Below, piece after piece: positions 35,128 to 55,001 of a DNA stretch of 64,000 nt. The translations under genes were made by a program, and so were the position numbers. The notes below the pieces were generated by a model, which saw only the letters and a program-made list of their open reading frames with translations, did not search any database and had not been told where the DNA came from. How positions within the stretch are numbered: the first letter of the stretch is position 1; each line of letters opens with the position of its first letter. The stretch is taken from contig NC_080181.1 in NCBI RefSeq assembly GCF_950295315.1, positions 1,740,526 to 1,804,525 of the forward strand. Direction: 5' to 3'. Source of the stretch: Erinaceus europaeus. Taxonomy: Eukaryota > Chordata > Mammalia > Eulipotyphla > Erinaceidae.

Positions 35128-35863
35128 GAAAAGATCTTTAAAGGGGACACACCAAATTGTTGGCTGTGTGGCTGTCTAGTGACTTTTATTTTCTAGTTTA
35201 TATTTTTTTGTCTTTTTCTCACAAAAACCATTTATACCCCGCCCCCAAGAAGAGTGGTTTACACAACAGCCTGCCCACCTCTAGCACAGCCCTACTGCTC
35301 TGGCTTCCTCTGTGCCCCTCCCCCCGGGCAGTGGGCTCACCTGAGGGAGTTCCTGCCACACACGTCCTCCCACTCCCGCTGCAGGTGCAGCCTTCGTGCT
35401 GGGAGAATGGCTGCCGTGGTCCAGGCTGGTGGGAGCCTGGCACTGCAGTTCTGACAGTGTGGAGTGCTTTCTCTTCAATCTGTGTCCACAGGCCGGGCGG
35501 GGTGTGTTGAGGTGGCACCTGAAGGGGGCGGTGCTGAGCACCCGCAGAGAGGGTCCTTGGGCCTTGATGCTTCACCCCTGGGTGTCACTGCTCCTCCCTA
35601 CATTGGGGTTCTATATCACCCCCAGTGTGACCTTTCTGACTCGTGTGGTTGTCCGAGGTCTGAGGTGCTGTCGGGTTCTGTCTTCAGTGCATGGTCCTCC
35701 CCCCGCCCCGCCCCAGCTGCCCTGAGCATCCTGCCTCAGACCCAGCCCAGCCTGGTCCCACTGCCCACAGCCCGGGCTTTCTGCAGCGATTCTAGGTCTG
35801 TTTGTATCCCAGCTTCATCTTTGAAGTCGCTGTGACAGACGACTGTTACTTGACATTCAGAGC
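35128..35863. other. Intergenic, GC-rich unique sequence
   Basis: Start of the GC-rich half of the window. Frames on both strands (e.g. 35396-35725) overlap and lack homology. Confidence 0.5.
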
Positions 35864-36106
35864 GAATGGCCTTGGCGTCACCAAGCTCACGGACCCAAGG
35901 TCAAGCCCTTGATCACCTGCAGGAGGGGAGTCTCACAGGTGGCGAAGCAAGTACTGCAGGCGTCCCTCTGCCTCCCTCTCTAGCTACCCTGTCCTCTCAG
36001 TTTCTTTCTATTCTGTCAAAGAGAAAAAGGGCCTCTGGGAGCAGTGGAGTCACAGTGCAGGTACCAAGCCCCAGCAATAACCCTGGTGGCAATTTAAAAA
36101 ATAATA
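35864..36106 (+). repeat. SINE with 3' module, diverged
   Basis: aaggtcaagcccttgatcac, ctctgggagcagtggagtca and ccaagccccagcaataaccc. Confidence 0.7.
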
Positions 36107-36108
36107 GG

Positions 36109-36316
36109 GGCCAGTTCGAGCCCCCGGCTCCCCACCTGCAGGGGAGTCGCTTCACAGGCGGTGAAGCAGGTCTGCGGGTGTCTGTTTTTCTCTCCTCTCT
36201 GTCTTCCCCTCCTCTCTCCATTTCTCTCTGTCCTATCCTGTCCAACAATGATGACATCAATAACAACAATAATTATAACAAGGGCAACAAAAAGAGAATA
36301 AATATTTTTTAAAAAA
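36109..36316 (+). repeat. SINE family A, 5'-truncated at the B box
   Basis: Begins ggccagttcgagcccccggc; lacks the A-box half. Tail aacaagggcaacaaaaag. Confidence 0.9.
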
Positions 36317-36323
36317 CTAATAA

Positions 36324-36456
36324 AGGGTGGGGGTATAACATAATGGTTATGCAAAGAGACTTTCATGCCTGAGGCTCTCAAGTCCCAGGTATAATCCACC
36401 ACACCATATAAGCCAGAGCTGAGCAGTGCTCTGGTAAGAAAAAAAAAAAAAAAAAG
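36324..36456 (+). repeat. SINE family D
   Basis: ataacataatggttatgcaa head, cccaggtataatccacca, agagctgagcagtgctctgg, A run. Confidence 0.9.
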
Positions 36457-36621
36457 GAATATATCTATCTATCTAATGACCTCAAGTGTCAATTTTAAAA
36501 AGCATATATATATATTGATGTATATATATAGAAAGAGAGAGAATTTTTCAAAAGATTGTGAGAGTAATGATTCTTATTGCTTAGATTCTGTGCAAATAAG
36601 TTGCAAATCTAGTGCTACTTT

Positions 36622-36893
36622 ATTTTTTTAATATTTATTTATTTTCCCTTTTCCTGGCCTTGTTTTTTTATTGTAGTTATTGCTGTTGTCATCGTTGTTG
36701 GACAGGACAGAGAGAAATGGAGAGAGGAGGGGAAGACGGGGAGAGAAAGACAGACACCTGCAGACCTGCTTCACCACCTGTGAAGCAACTCCCCTGCAGG
36801 TGGGGAGCTGGGGGCTCAAACCGGGATCCTTACGCAGGTCCTTGCGCTTTGCACCACGTGCGCTTAACCCACTGTGCTCCCACCCGACTCCCG
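36622..36893 (-). repeat. SINE family A, antisense
   Basis: atatttatttattttccctt tail, gggctcaaaccggg, end ctcccacccgactccc. gctacttt on both sides is a possible short target duplication. Confidence 0.92.
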
Positions 36894-39800
36894 CTACTTT
36901 CTATCTTTAACAAAAATCTTACTTGCTAATATTCTGAATGAGAATAGCCATCATTATTATCTGTACAAGATACAATATTAATGAGATGGCTTAAATGTCA
37001 TGCTTGATTTATCTTTCCAATTCTGAAGATGATTTGGAACAAGGCACATGGGACAAATAGAAAGAAAACACGTTTTCTTAGCAATTAAGAACTTAGAGTG
37101 GGGGCTGGTGCTGGAGCCGATGGCTCAGCCCGCAGGGTCGTCCCTGCCTTTGCGGCGTGTGGCCGTGGCCCTGCGAGTGAAGAAGCCTTCGCTTCAGGCT
37201 GACTTCCGCACGGGACCAGCAGCTGCTTTCTTTTCACGGCGCTTGGGTGCCGCACTAAGTGCAGGAATAGAGGCTTACAGGAGTTGAGACGACTCACCTT
37301 AACTGGATCGCAGGTGCCTACTGCGGCGGGGGGGCTGCAGCTGGCTTGTCACCCCGCCCCACTCCTGCCGCAGAGCAGCCCTTCCTGTGGACGTTGACCT
37401 GGGCGGGAGGCAGGGCAGAGCAGTGGGTGGAGGGGCCCTCGGTGGACCTATGGCAGGGAAGCTCGGAGTCGCAGATTGGGGACCTGCCTGCGTGTCTGCA
37501 CAGTGGCAGGCAGGGCCAGGAGCCGCAGGGCAGAAAGAGGATCCCCCAGGCCTGGGCTGGAGGCAGGGCTGACTGGGTGCCTGCAGCAGCGAGGGTGCAT
37601 GCACCCCCAGAGTCCGTTCCCCCCGGTGAGCAAGAGGAGCAGGCATGGGAAGCAGGGGAGCGGGCAGCACCCCAGCGGGGCACCCTGTCCACGGGGCTGC
37701 AGTGTCCAGCTGAGGAGGGGAGCAGAGGTGTAGGTGTCCCCGCTTCACATTCCACAGGCCTGCTGTCCCCCCACTGTGGTCACCACCCACAGACATCCAG
37801 AGGGCAAGGCTTTCCCTGTCCTGGTGGAAGACGAGCAGCGGCTACCGTGGCTGTGGGCTTGCCTGGCTGCCGAGAGGCAGTGGCCCCACGTCCTCCTCTG
37901 GCTGCCGTGGGCAGCGTGTGCCATGCCGTCCCTGCTTTTCCTTGCAGTGCGGTTCACTGGGCCAGTCTTCCCCAGGGACACTCCCAGATGCCCCACAGAA
38001 AGGATGGGCACTGGAGACGGTGAGTCGGGAAGAGCCAGACGCCCGGACCCCTTACGGTCCATGCTGTGAGGGGCTGGCCAGGACCCTCCTTCCTGTCACA
38101 AAGTGTATGAGAGTGGAGAGTCAGGCCAGTCTGGGAGTCGAAGCATGAGCATTCTTGCTCGCCCTCAACCTAGTGATCTCTGCATCTCATTCAGGGAGCC
38201 AGAGCCCTGGTGCGGCCTGCGGTGCTGGTGTCCTTGCAGGGCGCCTCCAGCTTCATAGCTCAGGCCCACCGCCTCAGCTGTAACGAGCACGGGCACACCC
38301 AGCCTTACTGAAACAGACTGAGGGGCCCTGGCACTTACGGGCCCCAGGGGCTGTGGAGAGGTGACCGAGTCAGCCAGGGGCTTTCAGGAAGAGGCAGGTG
38401 CCGGGCATCTCCACGTGGAGACTCGCCACCTCTGAGGACACCTTGTGCCGCGGCGACTCTGTCACTCTTTGTCCAGTACTCAAGAAAATATTGAAGGGAT
38501 TCACTCATGGCCCCTGGGCAGAGCCCAGGCCCTGTCTGCTGCTTCGCACATATAACGTGTCTGTGTGTGTGTGTGTGAGTGTGCACGCACGTGTGTGTGC
38601 ACATGTGTGTTGTGTGCACATGTGTGTGTGTATGTGGCTGTTGCTAAAAGTGGTGTAATTGCAGCCTGCACAGGCCGACCACACCGCGTCCCTGCTTTTA
38701 CTCAGACACACAGCTGGTTCTGGAAGGCTGTCTTCCTGGACTGCCTGAATAACAGCAGCAGGAACGTTCAGGCCCAGGGAGAATCTAGTGACCATGGGAG
38801 AATCTAGTGACTCGGTGGCGAAGTGCAGCCCCCGGTGGAGCATGCTCTGGATAAGGTGGGGGGCTCGGAGGTGCAGGCCTGGCTGAACAGGCAGAAGCGT
38901 CCAGTCCGACCAGTTCCCCCAGCAGGCAGGGCAGGGCCCACGCTCCCAACAGGCAGTCCCCTCACCTCCAGCATGCCCTGCACAGGAGTCAGACTTTGCT
39001 ACTGCAGTGAGAAGAGCAAGACCTGTGGTCCTGCATGTCAGCCTCTTGGGCACCAGCCCATGTGCCCTCGTGTGTGCCCGCAAGGAGGCTGGGGGCCTGT
39101 CACAGAGCACTGGGCAGAAAGGGTGCCACCCGCCTCCCTCTGACTCCTGGTCCCATTTCTGCCCAAGACACCACCACTGTCCCCTTAGCCATATTCTGCC
39201 TCTGGCAAAAGCAGCTCAGCCTGGCCACTGAGATGGGGCTCCGAGCTCTGGAGCACCCGGGCACCTGTGGGATGTGCCTGCCCCCTCCAGGTACCACTGT
39301 ATCCTGGTCATGGAGTCTCTGCTCCACACGTGTCCTCGGGCTTGGCAGCCTGGGAGCAGTCCAGGGGCTGAGCTGCTCGCCCGTGGTGGCAGGGTGAGTG
39401 CTGCTGTCTGCAGGGACCCCATCAGAGGAGGGCTTCTAAGGCTGACCGTGCATCTCTCTCTGTTGTGGTCTTTCTGTGCAGCCTGCACCCTTGGAGGCCA
39501 TCTGGATCCTCTGGAGAGGGTCCCTCCAGGCCCCTCTCAGCCGCACCCCTGCCCTGTGCAAGTTCACCTCATGCCCTGCATGGCCAGGGCCCTGGGAGAC
39601 TGTCTCACCTGAGTGGTGGAGGCGCCTCACTGGGAAAGTGCCCTTGGGTGTGTTGTCCTCTGCTGGTGCCTGCGGGAGGCCTGGACCTGTGTCCTAGGGG
39701 TGTCTGGGTTGCCTGTGCTCTCGGGTCCAGCGGGGAGGACTGGGTGGGGTCCGACCACGTCCCTGGACTAAGAACGGAGGTGGCAGCAGGTAGTGGAAGG

Positions 39801-40199
39801 GTCTAGGGGCAGAAGGTGGAGGGGCTGGGAAGCCCATTCAGGAAAGCTTACTCCTGGGTCCTGCAGTACTCGGGGGTCCGGTCCTGGGAGCAGACCAACA
39901 TGGAAGGGAGCAGGGCTGGCACCCCACACTCCCAGGAAGGAAGGAAGCCAAAGGTGCAGCAGTGTTCCCAGAAGAGCCTGCTTGGGAGTGCTGGGGTGGG
40001 GGGAGTCCCAGGTGCCCCCCAGCTGGCTGCCCTCAGGAGGGGCTTGGGGGAAGAACGCTGCCACTGGTATGAGTCTCCAGCCGCTAGGACAGCGACACCC
40101 TCGGCTCGACCCCATGTGGAGCCGCCTTGGGCAGGGCCCAGCGCGGGAGCCCAGAGTGACCAGAGCCAGGCAGACAGACTGACACCTCAGGGCGCCCAG
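36894..40199. other. Intergenic, GC-rich, SINE-free sequence upstream of GPR83
   Basis: 3.3 kb with no SINE and one microsatellite (38549-38636). Long frames at 37346-38023 (+) and 37299-37796 (-) overlap one another, as expected of stop-poor GC-rich DNA. No promoter or exon could be supported. Confidence 0.5.
38549..38636 (+). repeat. (TG)n / TGCACA microsatellite
   Basis: Alternating TG with interspersed gcacacgtg-like units; imperfect purine-pyrimidine alternation. Confidence 0.9.
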
Positions 40200-47376
<7,177 letters not shown>

Positions 47377-47739
47377 AGGAGCGGCTCCCGCCAGGTGGCA
47401 CAGTCCCCGCAGCTCCCGACCTGCCTCACGCCGGGCTCCGAGGCTGTGCGTGCCAGGGCTTGCCTAGCAGCTGCTCACATGGGCTGGGAGGTCGGCCTGG
47501 TCACCCCACCCCGGCTCTGTGCACCCCAGAGGGTGAGGCTGACCAGACACCTAGAACCCAGCCTGGAGGCCTGTAGCAGCGGAGTCAGCCGCACGCAGCA
47601 AGAAAGACCAACGGGGCTGAAGCAGAAGGCCAGGTGTCCCCAGGGGACAGCCATTGTGAGATCTGGGGTGGCAGAGCAGCACGAGGAAGAGAGCGGGCAT
47701 CTGCCTCCCTCCCGAGCCACCTGGAGCGGCTCCTCAGAA

Positions 47740-47885
47740 GGACACTTTTTCGCCCTCCTGGGCTCCTCAGCCCGCATCCTGCGCGCCTGCTTCTGCTGTG
47801 AAGGACACTTCTTCGCCCTCCTGGGCTCCTCAGCCCGCGTCCTGCGCGCCTACTTCTGCTGTGAAGGACACTTCTTCACCCTCCC
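47740..47885 (+). repeat. 63-bp tandem duplication in the GPR83 3' UTR
   Basis: Unit ggacactttttcgccctcct ... ttctgctgtgaa at 47740-47802, repeated 47803-47865 with few changes, and a partial third copy from 47866 (ggacacttcttcaccctcc). Confidence 0.93.
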
Positions 47886-48324
47886 AGAACTCGGTCCTCA
47901 GGGGTGTGCAAAGCCTGTGCGAAGGCTGCTGGGGCCACCCCCTGCCCTGAGCAGCCCCTCCTCACGCAGCCCCAGGGCAGGGTGCAGAGCCGTGTCCCTG
48001 CTGTCTGGGCAGGTCCTTCCTCACGCTCCTGAAGGCCAAGCTTGCTCTTCCCGCGGCAATGCTATCTGTTAGTTCCCTGGAGGCTGCCCTTGGAGCTGAA
48101 GTGGTGCCAGGGCCTCCCACCCCAGAAGCTTGCTGCTGCCTCCCAGCACCGTGGGAAAGGAGGCCGGGAGGCTCTGCTCTGGCCCTTGGCTGTGCTTGCC
48201 TGCTGGCTGCTATGTGCCAGAGACAGGTGTGAAAATTCCAGGATGCCAGGCCTTAGCTGCTTACCTAGTGGCCCTGGGCCTCATGCATGTGAGAGCCCCC
48301 TGTTCTGAGCCACGTTCACCCAGG

Positions 48325-48490
48325 TACACAGAGAGAGGTACAGAGGGAGACAGAGAGACAGAGAGAGAGAGACACCAAACCTCCAGAGCCTCCTCTGTTG
48401 CCATAGCATCTATTCATGTGGTGCTGGGCCCCAAACCCAAGCCACATGCATGGCAGTCAGGTGATCTACCCAGTCAGCTGTCTCCCCAAC
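48325..48490 (-). repeat. SINE, antisense, diverged
   Basis: gtggtgctgggccccaaacc and cagtcagctgtctccccaac. Confidence 0.5.
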
Positions 48491-48779
48491 CTGAGATGTG
48501 GTGTTTTAACGATGGACCTCTGCACAGCAGGTCAGAGGAGACTCCTGGGAGAGGGCACCCCTTGAGTCCGCAGAGTCCCCGCTTCTGTGTTGTGGAGGCG
48601 CGAATGGCGTCCGTCAACTGCTATGAATGCTACATCACCAGAGGCAGGCCAGGGCTCCTGGGGCCTTGGGACACTGCCCGGCCCGCTGCTGCCCAGTCCC
48701 CGAGCAGAAGCCCCTGTGCCTGCCCCAAGCCCATCTTCCCAGTGTGCCAGCAAGCACTCCATTGTGAGCACCCCATCTC

Positions 48780-48785
48780 AATAAA
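48780..48785 (+). promoter_or_regulatory. Candidate GPR83 polyadenylation signal
   Basis: AATAAA in catctcaataaaacactgct, followed by the GT-rich cgtgtgtgtgctgtgcctgt. Signal plus downstream element is a convincing 3' end about 1.4 kb past the stop. Confidence 0.7.
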
Positions 48786-48805
48786 ACACTGCTGCCGTGT
48801 GTGTG

Positions 48806-50664
48806 CTGTGCCTGTCGGGCCCGGGATTCTGCCACCATTGGCGACCTCGTACAGGGGGGTCCACGCAGGCGGGAAATAGAGCTGCTGCTCCCTCAGGGCG
48901 AGCCCTCCCTCTGACTGCACTGCTGCCCCCCCCCCCCCCCCCGCTGGCTCCAGCCATCTTCTGGAAGGAGGCCACCTGCTCCCCAACTCCGTCTGTCCCT
49001 GTGACACAGGATGCAGGTGGGGGTCACTGCCCCCTCTGCATGTGCCAGGGTGTGTGGCCAGTACAGGATGGGCCTTTGGCCTGGGGTCCCCAGCCCTGCC
49101 TGGCAGTGGGGGCAGAGGCCCTCGGCTCACGCAGAATTGCCCTGCGCCTTACAGAGCCCAGGAAATCAGCTTCTCATCACTGACCAGACAGTTGTGAATA
49201 GGGTAATTTCCAGAGCCTGGAAGTGTTGAAAGAAAAATGAGAGGCCTAGGAGAGGAGAAGAGAGGCGGGTTTGCTGGTGCTCGGTGAAGCAAGGCCACAC
49301 ACTCACTCGCTCCCAAGCTGGGTGGCCTAGCCCCCACAGTGTGGCGTCTCCATGGCCGGCCAGGGTCTGAGTTGGGGAGAGCCCGTGACAAGCCTGGGAA
49401 ACTGAGGTCCTTAGAGGCACAGAGAGAAGAGTAGCCCCAGTGCCTGAACTGGCAGTCACTTCACAGGGGCTCAGGAGACTGGTTCCAACGTCTGGTGCTG
49501 GGTGGGCCGTGGTGGGTTTGTGGTTCGAGAACAGGCCGTGAGCTGGGTGCTGGTTGAGTGTTCCACACTCCCTAGACCTTGACAGCTGGTGCCAGGGTCC
49601 TGCTGCCCACAAGGAGGTGGGCAGCTGTGGTGAGGGTGCCGATAGCACCCTGTGACACCCCCTCCAGTTTTCCAGGAACAGGAGCTGGGGAGTCTTGTCT
49701 GGAAGCGCCCACTGGTGCCGCTGGCGGCCTGGCAGGCAGCATCTGCTCCTTGGATGGGCAGTCCCTGGCTCACTCTTTCTGTAGCTGCCCTAGAGGCATA
49801 GACGTACTCCCCCACGCCGGGAGGAAGGGTCAGTGGGCCGAGGCCCCTCCCGGAGGCTGAGTGGGGTCCCCTTCCAGGCCTCCCCAGTGTCTGGTGCCCA
49901 CACTCCTGCACTCCTGGCCTCACCTTCATCCTCTGAGGCTGCACCCCTCTGCCTTTCTGGCCCTCTGACCCCTTGGGGCGGCCACTGTGGTCCTCCCCCC
50001 ATGTCTAGCCCCATCAGCAAGCCCACAGTGTCCCTCTGCCGGTGTTCCCGGGCTGGGGGCAGGTGCTGTGGGCTCTGCACTGGCTGGCCCTGCCGCCCAG
50101 CCTGGCTTTCTCCTTTGCGGCTCTCTGGCCATGAGGACAACCCCACTCCTCATCCTGTGTGGGACCTAAGGCCGGCTGTCCCCAGAGAGAGGCCGCACCA
50201 GTGAGCTGGACAGGCTGTCACGGCCTCCCTCAGCGCCCAGCCTCTGCGACCCCCAGGGAAGTGCTGGATGCAGAGGCCCATGGGAGCGGAGGCTGCTGGG
50301 ATTCCCCTGCGGCCCACCCAGCCGTCTGTCCTGTGCAGCCGCAGGAGCCAGCACCAAGAGCGAGAAGCAGCATGCCCTGCTGTCCCCGCAGCTGGTCAGT
50401 CAGCAGAGCCTCCGTGCCCACACGTGAACTCCAGCCCCTTAGCCTCTGCCCACGGAGACAGAAGGGTGGCTCGAGTGCCGTCCAGCCTCACTGTGGCACG
50501 TTGCAGTACTGCCCTGCCCGAGGAGAGGAACTTCTGACACACATGACGGGCATGAAACTCGAGGGCACTGTGCTCCGAGAAGACATGTTGCATTACAACT
50601 CTCCTGTGTGCATCCTGCAGACCTGGGGCTCACAGATTTCTTCACCCAAAGAGAAGAGGAGAGC
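48806..50664. other. Intergenic between GPR83 and JUNO, GC-rich
   Basis: Many overlapping frames on both strands, none recognisable. Only the C17 run stands out. Confidence 0.5.
48926..48942 (+). repeat. (C)17 homopolymer
   Basis: Uninterrupted C run between tgctg and gctggctc; length may be a sequencing or assembly artefact. Confidence 0.85.
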
Positions 50665-50805
50665 GGTCCAGGAGGTGGCACAGTGGATAAAGCAGGGGAC
50701 CCTCAAGCATGAGGTCCTGAGTTCAGTCCCCAACAGCACATGTACCAGAGTGGTGTCTGGCTCTTTCTCTCTCTTGTCCTTTCTCATGAATAAATAAAAT
50801 CTGTA
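50665..50805 (+). repeat. SINE family B
   Basis: aggaggtggcacagtggata head, tgagttcagtccccaaca B box, catgaataaataaaatc tail. Confidence 0.92.
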
Positions 50806-50916
50806 TAGAGAGGGAGAGACACACTACAGCAGAGTTTCTGCAAGTGCCACAGCTCTCCCATGTGGGTGTTCCTCAAGCCTGGGCCACACACACTCAACTT
50901 CTCTTCCATGTGGCTC
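50806..50916 (-). repeat. SINE fragment, antisense, diverged
   Basis: agagggagagacacactaca and cctcaagcctgggccacac. Confidence 0.4.
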
Positions 50917-51766
50917 CGGAAGTCGTGGGCCCTTAGAGACAGAGGCCGAATGGTGGGTCCCGGGTAGAGAGAGTGGGGCCTACTGGTGATGCTCTGAAAT
51001 GGGGTCTCTTGCCTTCCAGGGTGAAAGTGCCAGGAGCTGGTGTGCAGCCTCGTGAGTGTCTCCAGCACCCCAGGTGGTAAGATGTGTTTCCTCTCCCCCT
51101 TCTTTCGTTCATCCATGTGACTCAGTGTTTCTGCAGCATTCTGCTTTCTCTGCTCTCTGGGCGCACTGAGCAGACATGCAAGAGTCCCGTCAGCGGCTGC
51201 CCGCCTGCTCTCTGTGTGCCTGTCTGCCAACCACCTTCGGTCATGGAGAACCCTGGGGGGAGGGGGCAGTGGTGCTGCCGCTCGTGTGTCTGCTCTCAGG
51301 CCAGCAGGCACAGACTCTGCAGCGCTTCGTGGGGCAGGCCAACCCTCCTTCAGCCTTCTAGACGGCTTCTTAGAGGCTCCCCTCCTGCTTCATTTCATCC
51401 TGTGAGGGGGCCAAGGGACAGGCCATCATGCCCTCCATCCCCATGGAGCTGCCACATGGAACAAGGATGAGACCCGGGCCTTGCTGTGCAAGGCTACCCG
51501 GCCGCTCCCACACTGCTTCTAGTTCTCCCCCTTGCCTTAGTGGCTCCCTCCATCTGCTGACTCTGCCCACGGAGGGAGTGCTCCCTCTCCCACACTCTCC
51601 CAGAGGCTCACTGCTTTCTGCCTCACTTTCCAGCTGTGTCCCTAAGAGTGCTGGGTGAGTCTGCCTGGCCTGTCATACACAGTCCCACGGAGCGGTTGGC
51701 TCAAAAGGCCCTGGAGCCTGCCAAGCTCAGGGTGCTAGCAGGGTGCTCTTACAAGGCCTTTCCTTT

Positions 51767-52024
51767 CCTTTTTTTTTTTTTTTGCCACCAGGGTTATTGC
51801 TGGGGCTTGGTGCCAGCACTAAAATCCACTGCCCCCAGCAGCCATCGCCCCCCCTTTTATTTTTAGATAGGCCAGAGAGAAATTGAGAGGGAGCAGATAG
51901 ACCTGCAGACCTGCTTCACCGCTCATGAAGTGCACTCCCTGCGGGTGGGGAGCACAAGCTCAAACCCAGGTCCTTGAGGACTTGGTAGTATGTGCTTAGC
52001 CAGGTGCGCCACCGCCCAGCCCCC
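51767..52024 (-). repeat. SINE with 3' module, antisense
   Basis: T run, gccaccagggttattgctgg, agctcaaacccaggtcc, end gcgccaccgcccagcccc. Confidence 0.88.
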
Positions 52025-52521
52025 AAGGCCTTTTCTCCTGGCCTGCCCTCACTTGACTTTCCCTGAGCAGCAGGCGGGGCTGTGGCATCGTGTCCTCCTC
52101 TTGTAAGGGAAGGACACCGTTCATGGGATCTGCATCCTGAAAGTCATCTCCCCAAGCCTGGCTCCAGATGCTGGGGCTGGGGCGTCAGCACGTACGTTTC
52201 AATGACACCGTTCAGCCCACATGAGCACCATTGTGAACAGCGGGCTGGCACATCCCTTTCTTGTTCTGCTATTGATAACAGTGATTATGATCTCTCACTG
52301 TGAAAAGCAACGAGAGTCTTCCTAACCTTGCTTGAGGCCAACCAGAGACGAGCAGTACAGCTGCCTGGCAGCTATTAGGAAAACTCCACGTCAGCAGGAC
52401 CGGTTCCTTTAGAAAAGAAGCAAAAGAGAGCTTATGGCTTCCTCCCGAGTGTCCAGCCAGCTCTGACTCATTTGTTAAGTAGGAGGGGAAACTTGAATGA
52501 ACAATGAGAAGTGGATGAATT

Positions 52522-52742
52522 AGGGGGCCAGGCGCTGACGCACCTGGTTAAGTGCTCACATTATAGCATTCAAGGACATAGGTTCAAGTCCCTGGCTCCC
52601 ACGTGCAGAGAGAAACCTTTATGATTAGTGAAACAGGATCACAGGTGTCTGTCTCTCTCTCTCTCTAGCTACCTCTCCCCCCTCAATTTCTCTCTGTCTC
52701 TATCCAATAATATATAATATATAATTAATATATAATATATTT
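52522..52742 (+). repeat. SINE family C with 13-bp target duplication
   Basis: aagtggatgaatt at 52509-52521 and 52743-52755. Tail is an AT-rich ataatatataatatat run. Confidence 0.93.
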
Positions 52743-52791
52743 AAGTGGATGAATTCACACTGTAAGAGCCACTGTCCAAAAATCACAGCCC

Positions 52792-53145
52792 TGGGGGCCA
52801 GGCGATAGCACAGCAGATTAAGCATACATGGCGCAAAGTGCAAGGACCAGCACAAGGATCCCGGTTCGAGCCCCTGGCTCCCCACCTGCAGGGGAGTTGC
52901 TTCACAAGCGGTGAAGCAGGTCTGCAGGTGTCTATCTTTCTCTCCTCCTCTCTGTCTTCCCCTCCTCTCTCGATTTCTCTGTCCTATCCAACAACAACGA
53001 CAGCAGTAACAACAATAATAGTAACAGCAACAACGATAAACTACAAGGGCAACAAAAGGGGAAAAAATGCCTCCAGGAGCAGTGGATTTGTAATGCAGGC
53101 ACCGAGCCCCAGTGATAACCCTGGAGGCAAAAAAAAGAAAAAAAA
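52792..53145 (+). repeat. SINE family A with 3' module, 15-bp target duplication
   Basis: caaaaatcacagccc at 52777-52791 and 53146-53160. Full length with gcaccgagccccagtgataa and A-rich end. Confidence 0.95.
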
Positions 53146-53166
53146 CAAAAATCACAGCCCCTAAAG

Positions 53167-53372
53167 GGCTGGGTGGTGGCGCACCTGGTTGAGCAGACAT
53201 ATTACAATGTGCAAGGACCCAGGTTCGAGCTCCTGGTCCCCACCTACAGGGGGAAAGCTTTGCAAGTGTTGAGGCAGGGCTGCAGGTGTCTCTCTGTCTC
53301 TCTCCCTTTCTGTCTCCCCCTTCCTCTCAATTTCTGGCTGTCTCTATCCAATAAATATATAAAGATAAAAAA
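53167..53372 (+). repeat. SINE family C
   Basis: gggtggtggcgcacctggtt head, ggttcgagctcctggt B box, tail ccaataaatatataaag. Confidence 0.92.
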
Positions 53373-53392
53373 TTTTTAATCACAGGCCTCAC

Positions 53393-53515
53393 TGAGGCTG
53401 GTGAGACAGCACAGTGATTCTGCAAAAAGACTCTCATCCTGAAGCACTTAGGACCCAGGTTCAAGCCCCAGCACTAGCATTGGCCAGAGCTGAGCAGGGC
53501 TCTGGGTAAAAACAG
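53393..53515 (+). repeat. SINE family D
   Basis: gagacagcacagtgattctg head, cccaggttcaagccccagca, agagctgagcagggctctgg. Confidence 0.85.
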
Positions 53516-54987
53516 AGATGCCTGCAGGAGTCCTGTGGTGAAGAGCAGCTGTCCACAAGGAAGGTGCAGGGGAGTCCGGGCTGGAGAGATGTGTGCTGCA
53601 TGGTGACCTCTTGCCATCTGGCCACATGGGCGAGCGAGAGCCTTCACGGCTGAGCCTGTGAGGGGTAAGGCTGCCCCGACTTCAGCACCAGGGCAGGAAC
53701 AGCAGCAGAACCAGAGCAGGGAGGGAGGCTGGGAGCTCGCCAGGCCTTCTCCCCCAGGACGCCTGTCACACCAGCAGCTTTTTTTGAGCCTCCGTCCCCA
53801 CGGCTGTGAATTCTCTTTATCTTGATGCCACCCTCCTCCACTTTGTTCCCTGCTGCTGGAGCGCTCTCCTCACCAGCAGGAGATGAATCACTGTGCCAGC
53901 GAGGCCAGAGGCAGCCGGCCCCGGATAACACTCAACCTGGGAACGACACTAATTCTCTTCTCTCTCATTCTTGCCGGCCTCAGTCAGACAAGAAGCCTGG
54001 ACTTGGAATTGCAGAAAAAGAAGCTTGGTGTGTGAGTGAGGCCTGAAGCCCGGGGTGTTTGCCTGGGGGGGGGGCCCTGCTTGCAGTGGCTCCTCCTGGA
54101 CTCCCCCCACCCCCCCACCAGCTGGTGGCTCCCCTTCTGCTGGTGACAGGCCAGGGCACAGAGCCGCAGTAGCAGTGCCTCCTCTGACTACTAGATCTGG
54201 GTCTCACCCTGTGATGTGACCGTTGTTGGAGGAGGCAGAGCCTGTGTGGGGTGCTTATGCCGTCCCTGCCTTGGGGGGGGCAACTCTGTCTCCTCAGGAC
54301 ACGTGCACTGTCTCCTCCGCGGTGACCTCTGCCCCACTGAGACACTGGAAGCTCAGGTGAGGGGCCAGCCAGCTGTTCTGCCGAGATGTGTGAGCTCAGC
54401 CTCCTCAGCCATTCTTGGCCTCTTCTAGAGAGCAGAGTCGGAGCAAGACATTGTGTGGGGAGCTCAGCTTTGGCCCTCAGCTTGTCTCAACCTGTGGTAC
54501 TGCCTGTGGAGGAAAGGCCCAGAGATGCCATGCAGGCGCAGAGCCTCAGCCGCCTCCCACTCAGGAGCAGACAGACCCCAGCCCCGACTGTGCGAGCTTT
54601 CCGCAGGCCTGGGCTTCCGCATTCTGCAGCACCTATAAGGACGCAGAAGCCCAGCACCCTCTGCCTGAGCCGCAGCTCTGTCACCAGGAGAGGGTTTCTT
54701 GGCAGTTTCTTTCTCAGAGCCAAACAGCAGCGCACTTGTGAGCCTGAGCTGTGGAAGGAGGGCCGAGCTGCTCTGTGCCAGGAGCCCGTTCCCTGCAGAG
54801 GCTGAGAGCTGAGAGGCTGAGCTCGGCACTCTCCACTAGGTGTCTGCACCCGGTGAATCACACTCCCTCCAAGGACAAACAGCTCTTAATATTGTTTGTG
54901 TAATCACTTCCCTTTTGTGACAGTCTGTGTTTTCTCCCGTCTGCAGGGTTTTGTGACCCTCAGATAGGAAATTATGTCCCATGCTCA
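53516..54987. other. Intergenic, unique sequence
   Basis: A G run at 54066-54074 and overlapping frames at 54386-54861 on both strands; no homology seen. Confidence 0.5.
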
Positions 54988-55001
54988 CAGGTTCAATTTC
55001 T

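Larger units (their letters stand above)
47377..48805 (+). other. GPR83: GPR83 3' UTR (probable)
   Basis: GC-rich sequence from the stop to about 20 bases past the AATAAA at 48780. It contains a 63-bp tandem duplication (47740-47885) and an old antisense SINE (48325-48490). The 225-codon frame at 47395-48072 has no recognisable homology. Confidence 0.6.

Noticed and set aside
37346..38023. 225-codon frame in GC-rich intergenic DNA
   Set aside because: Open frames of similar length lie on the opposite strand in the same place; no domain or conserved motif.
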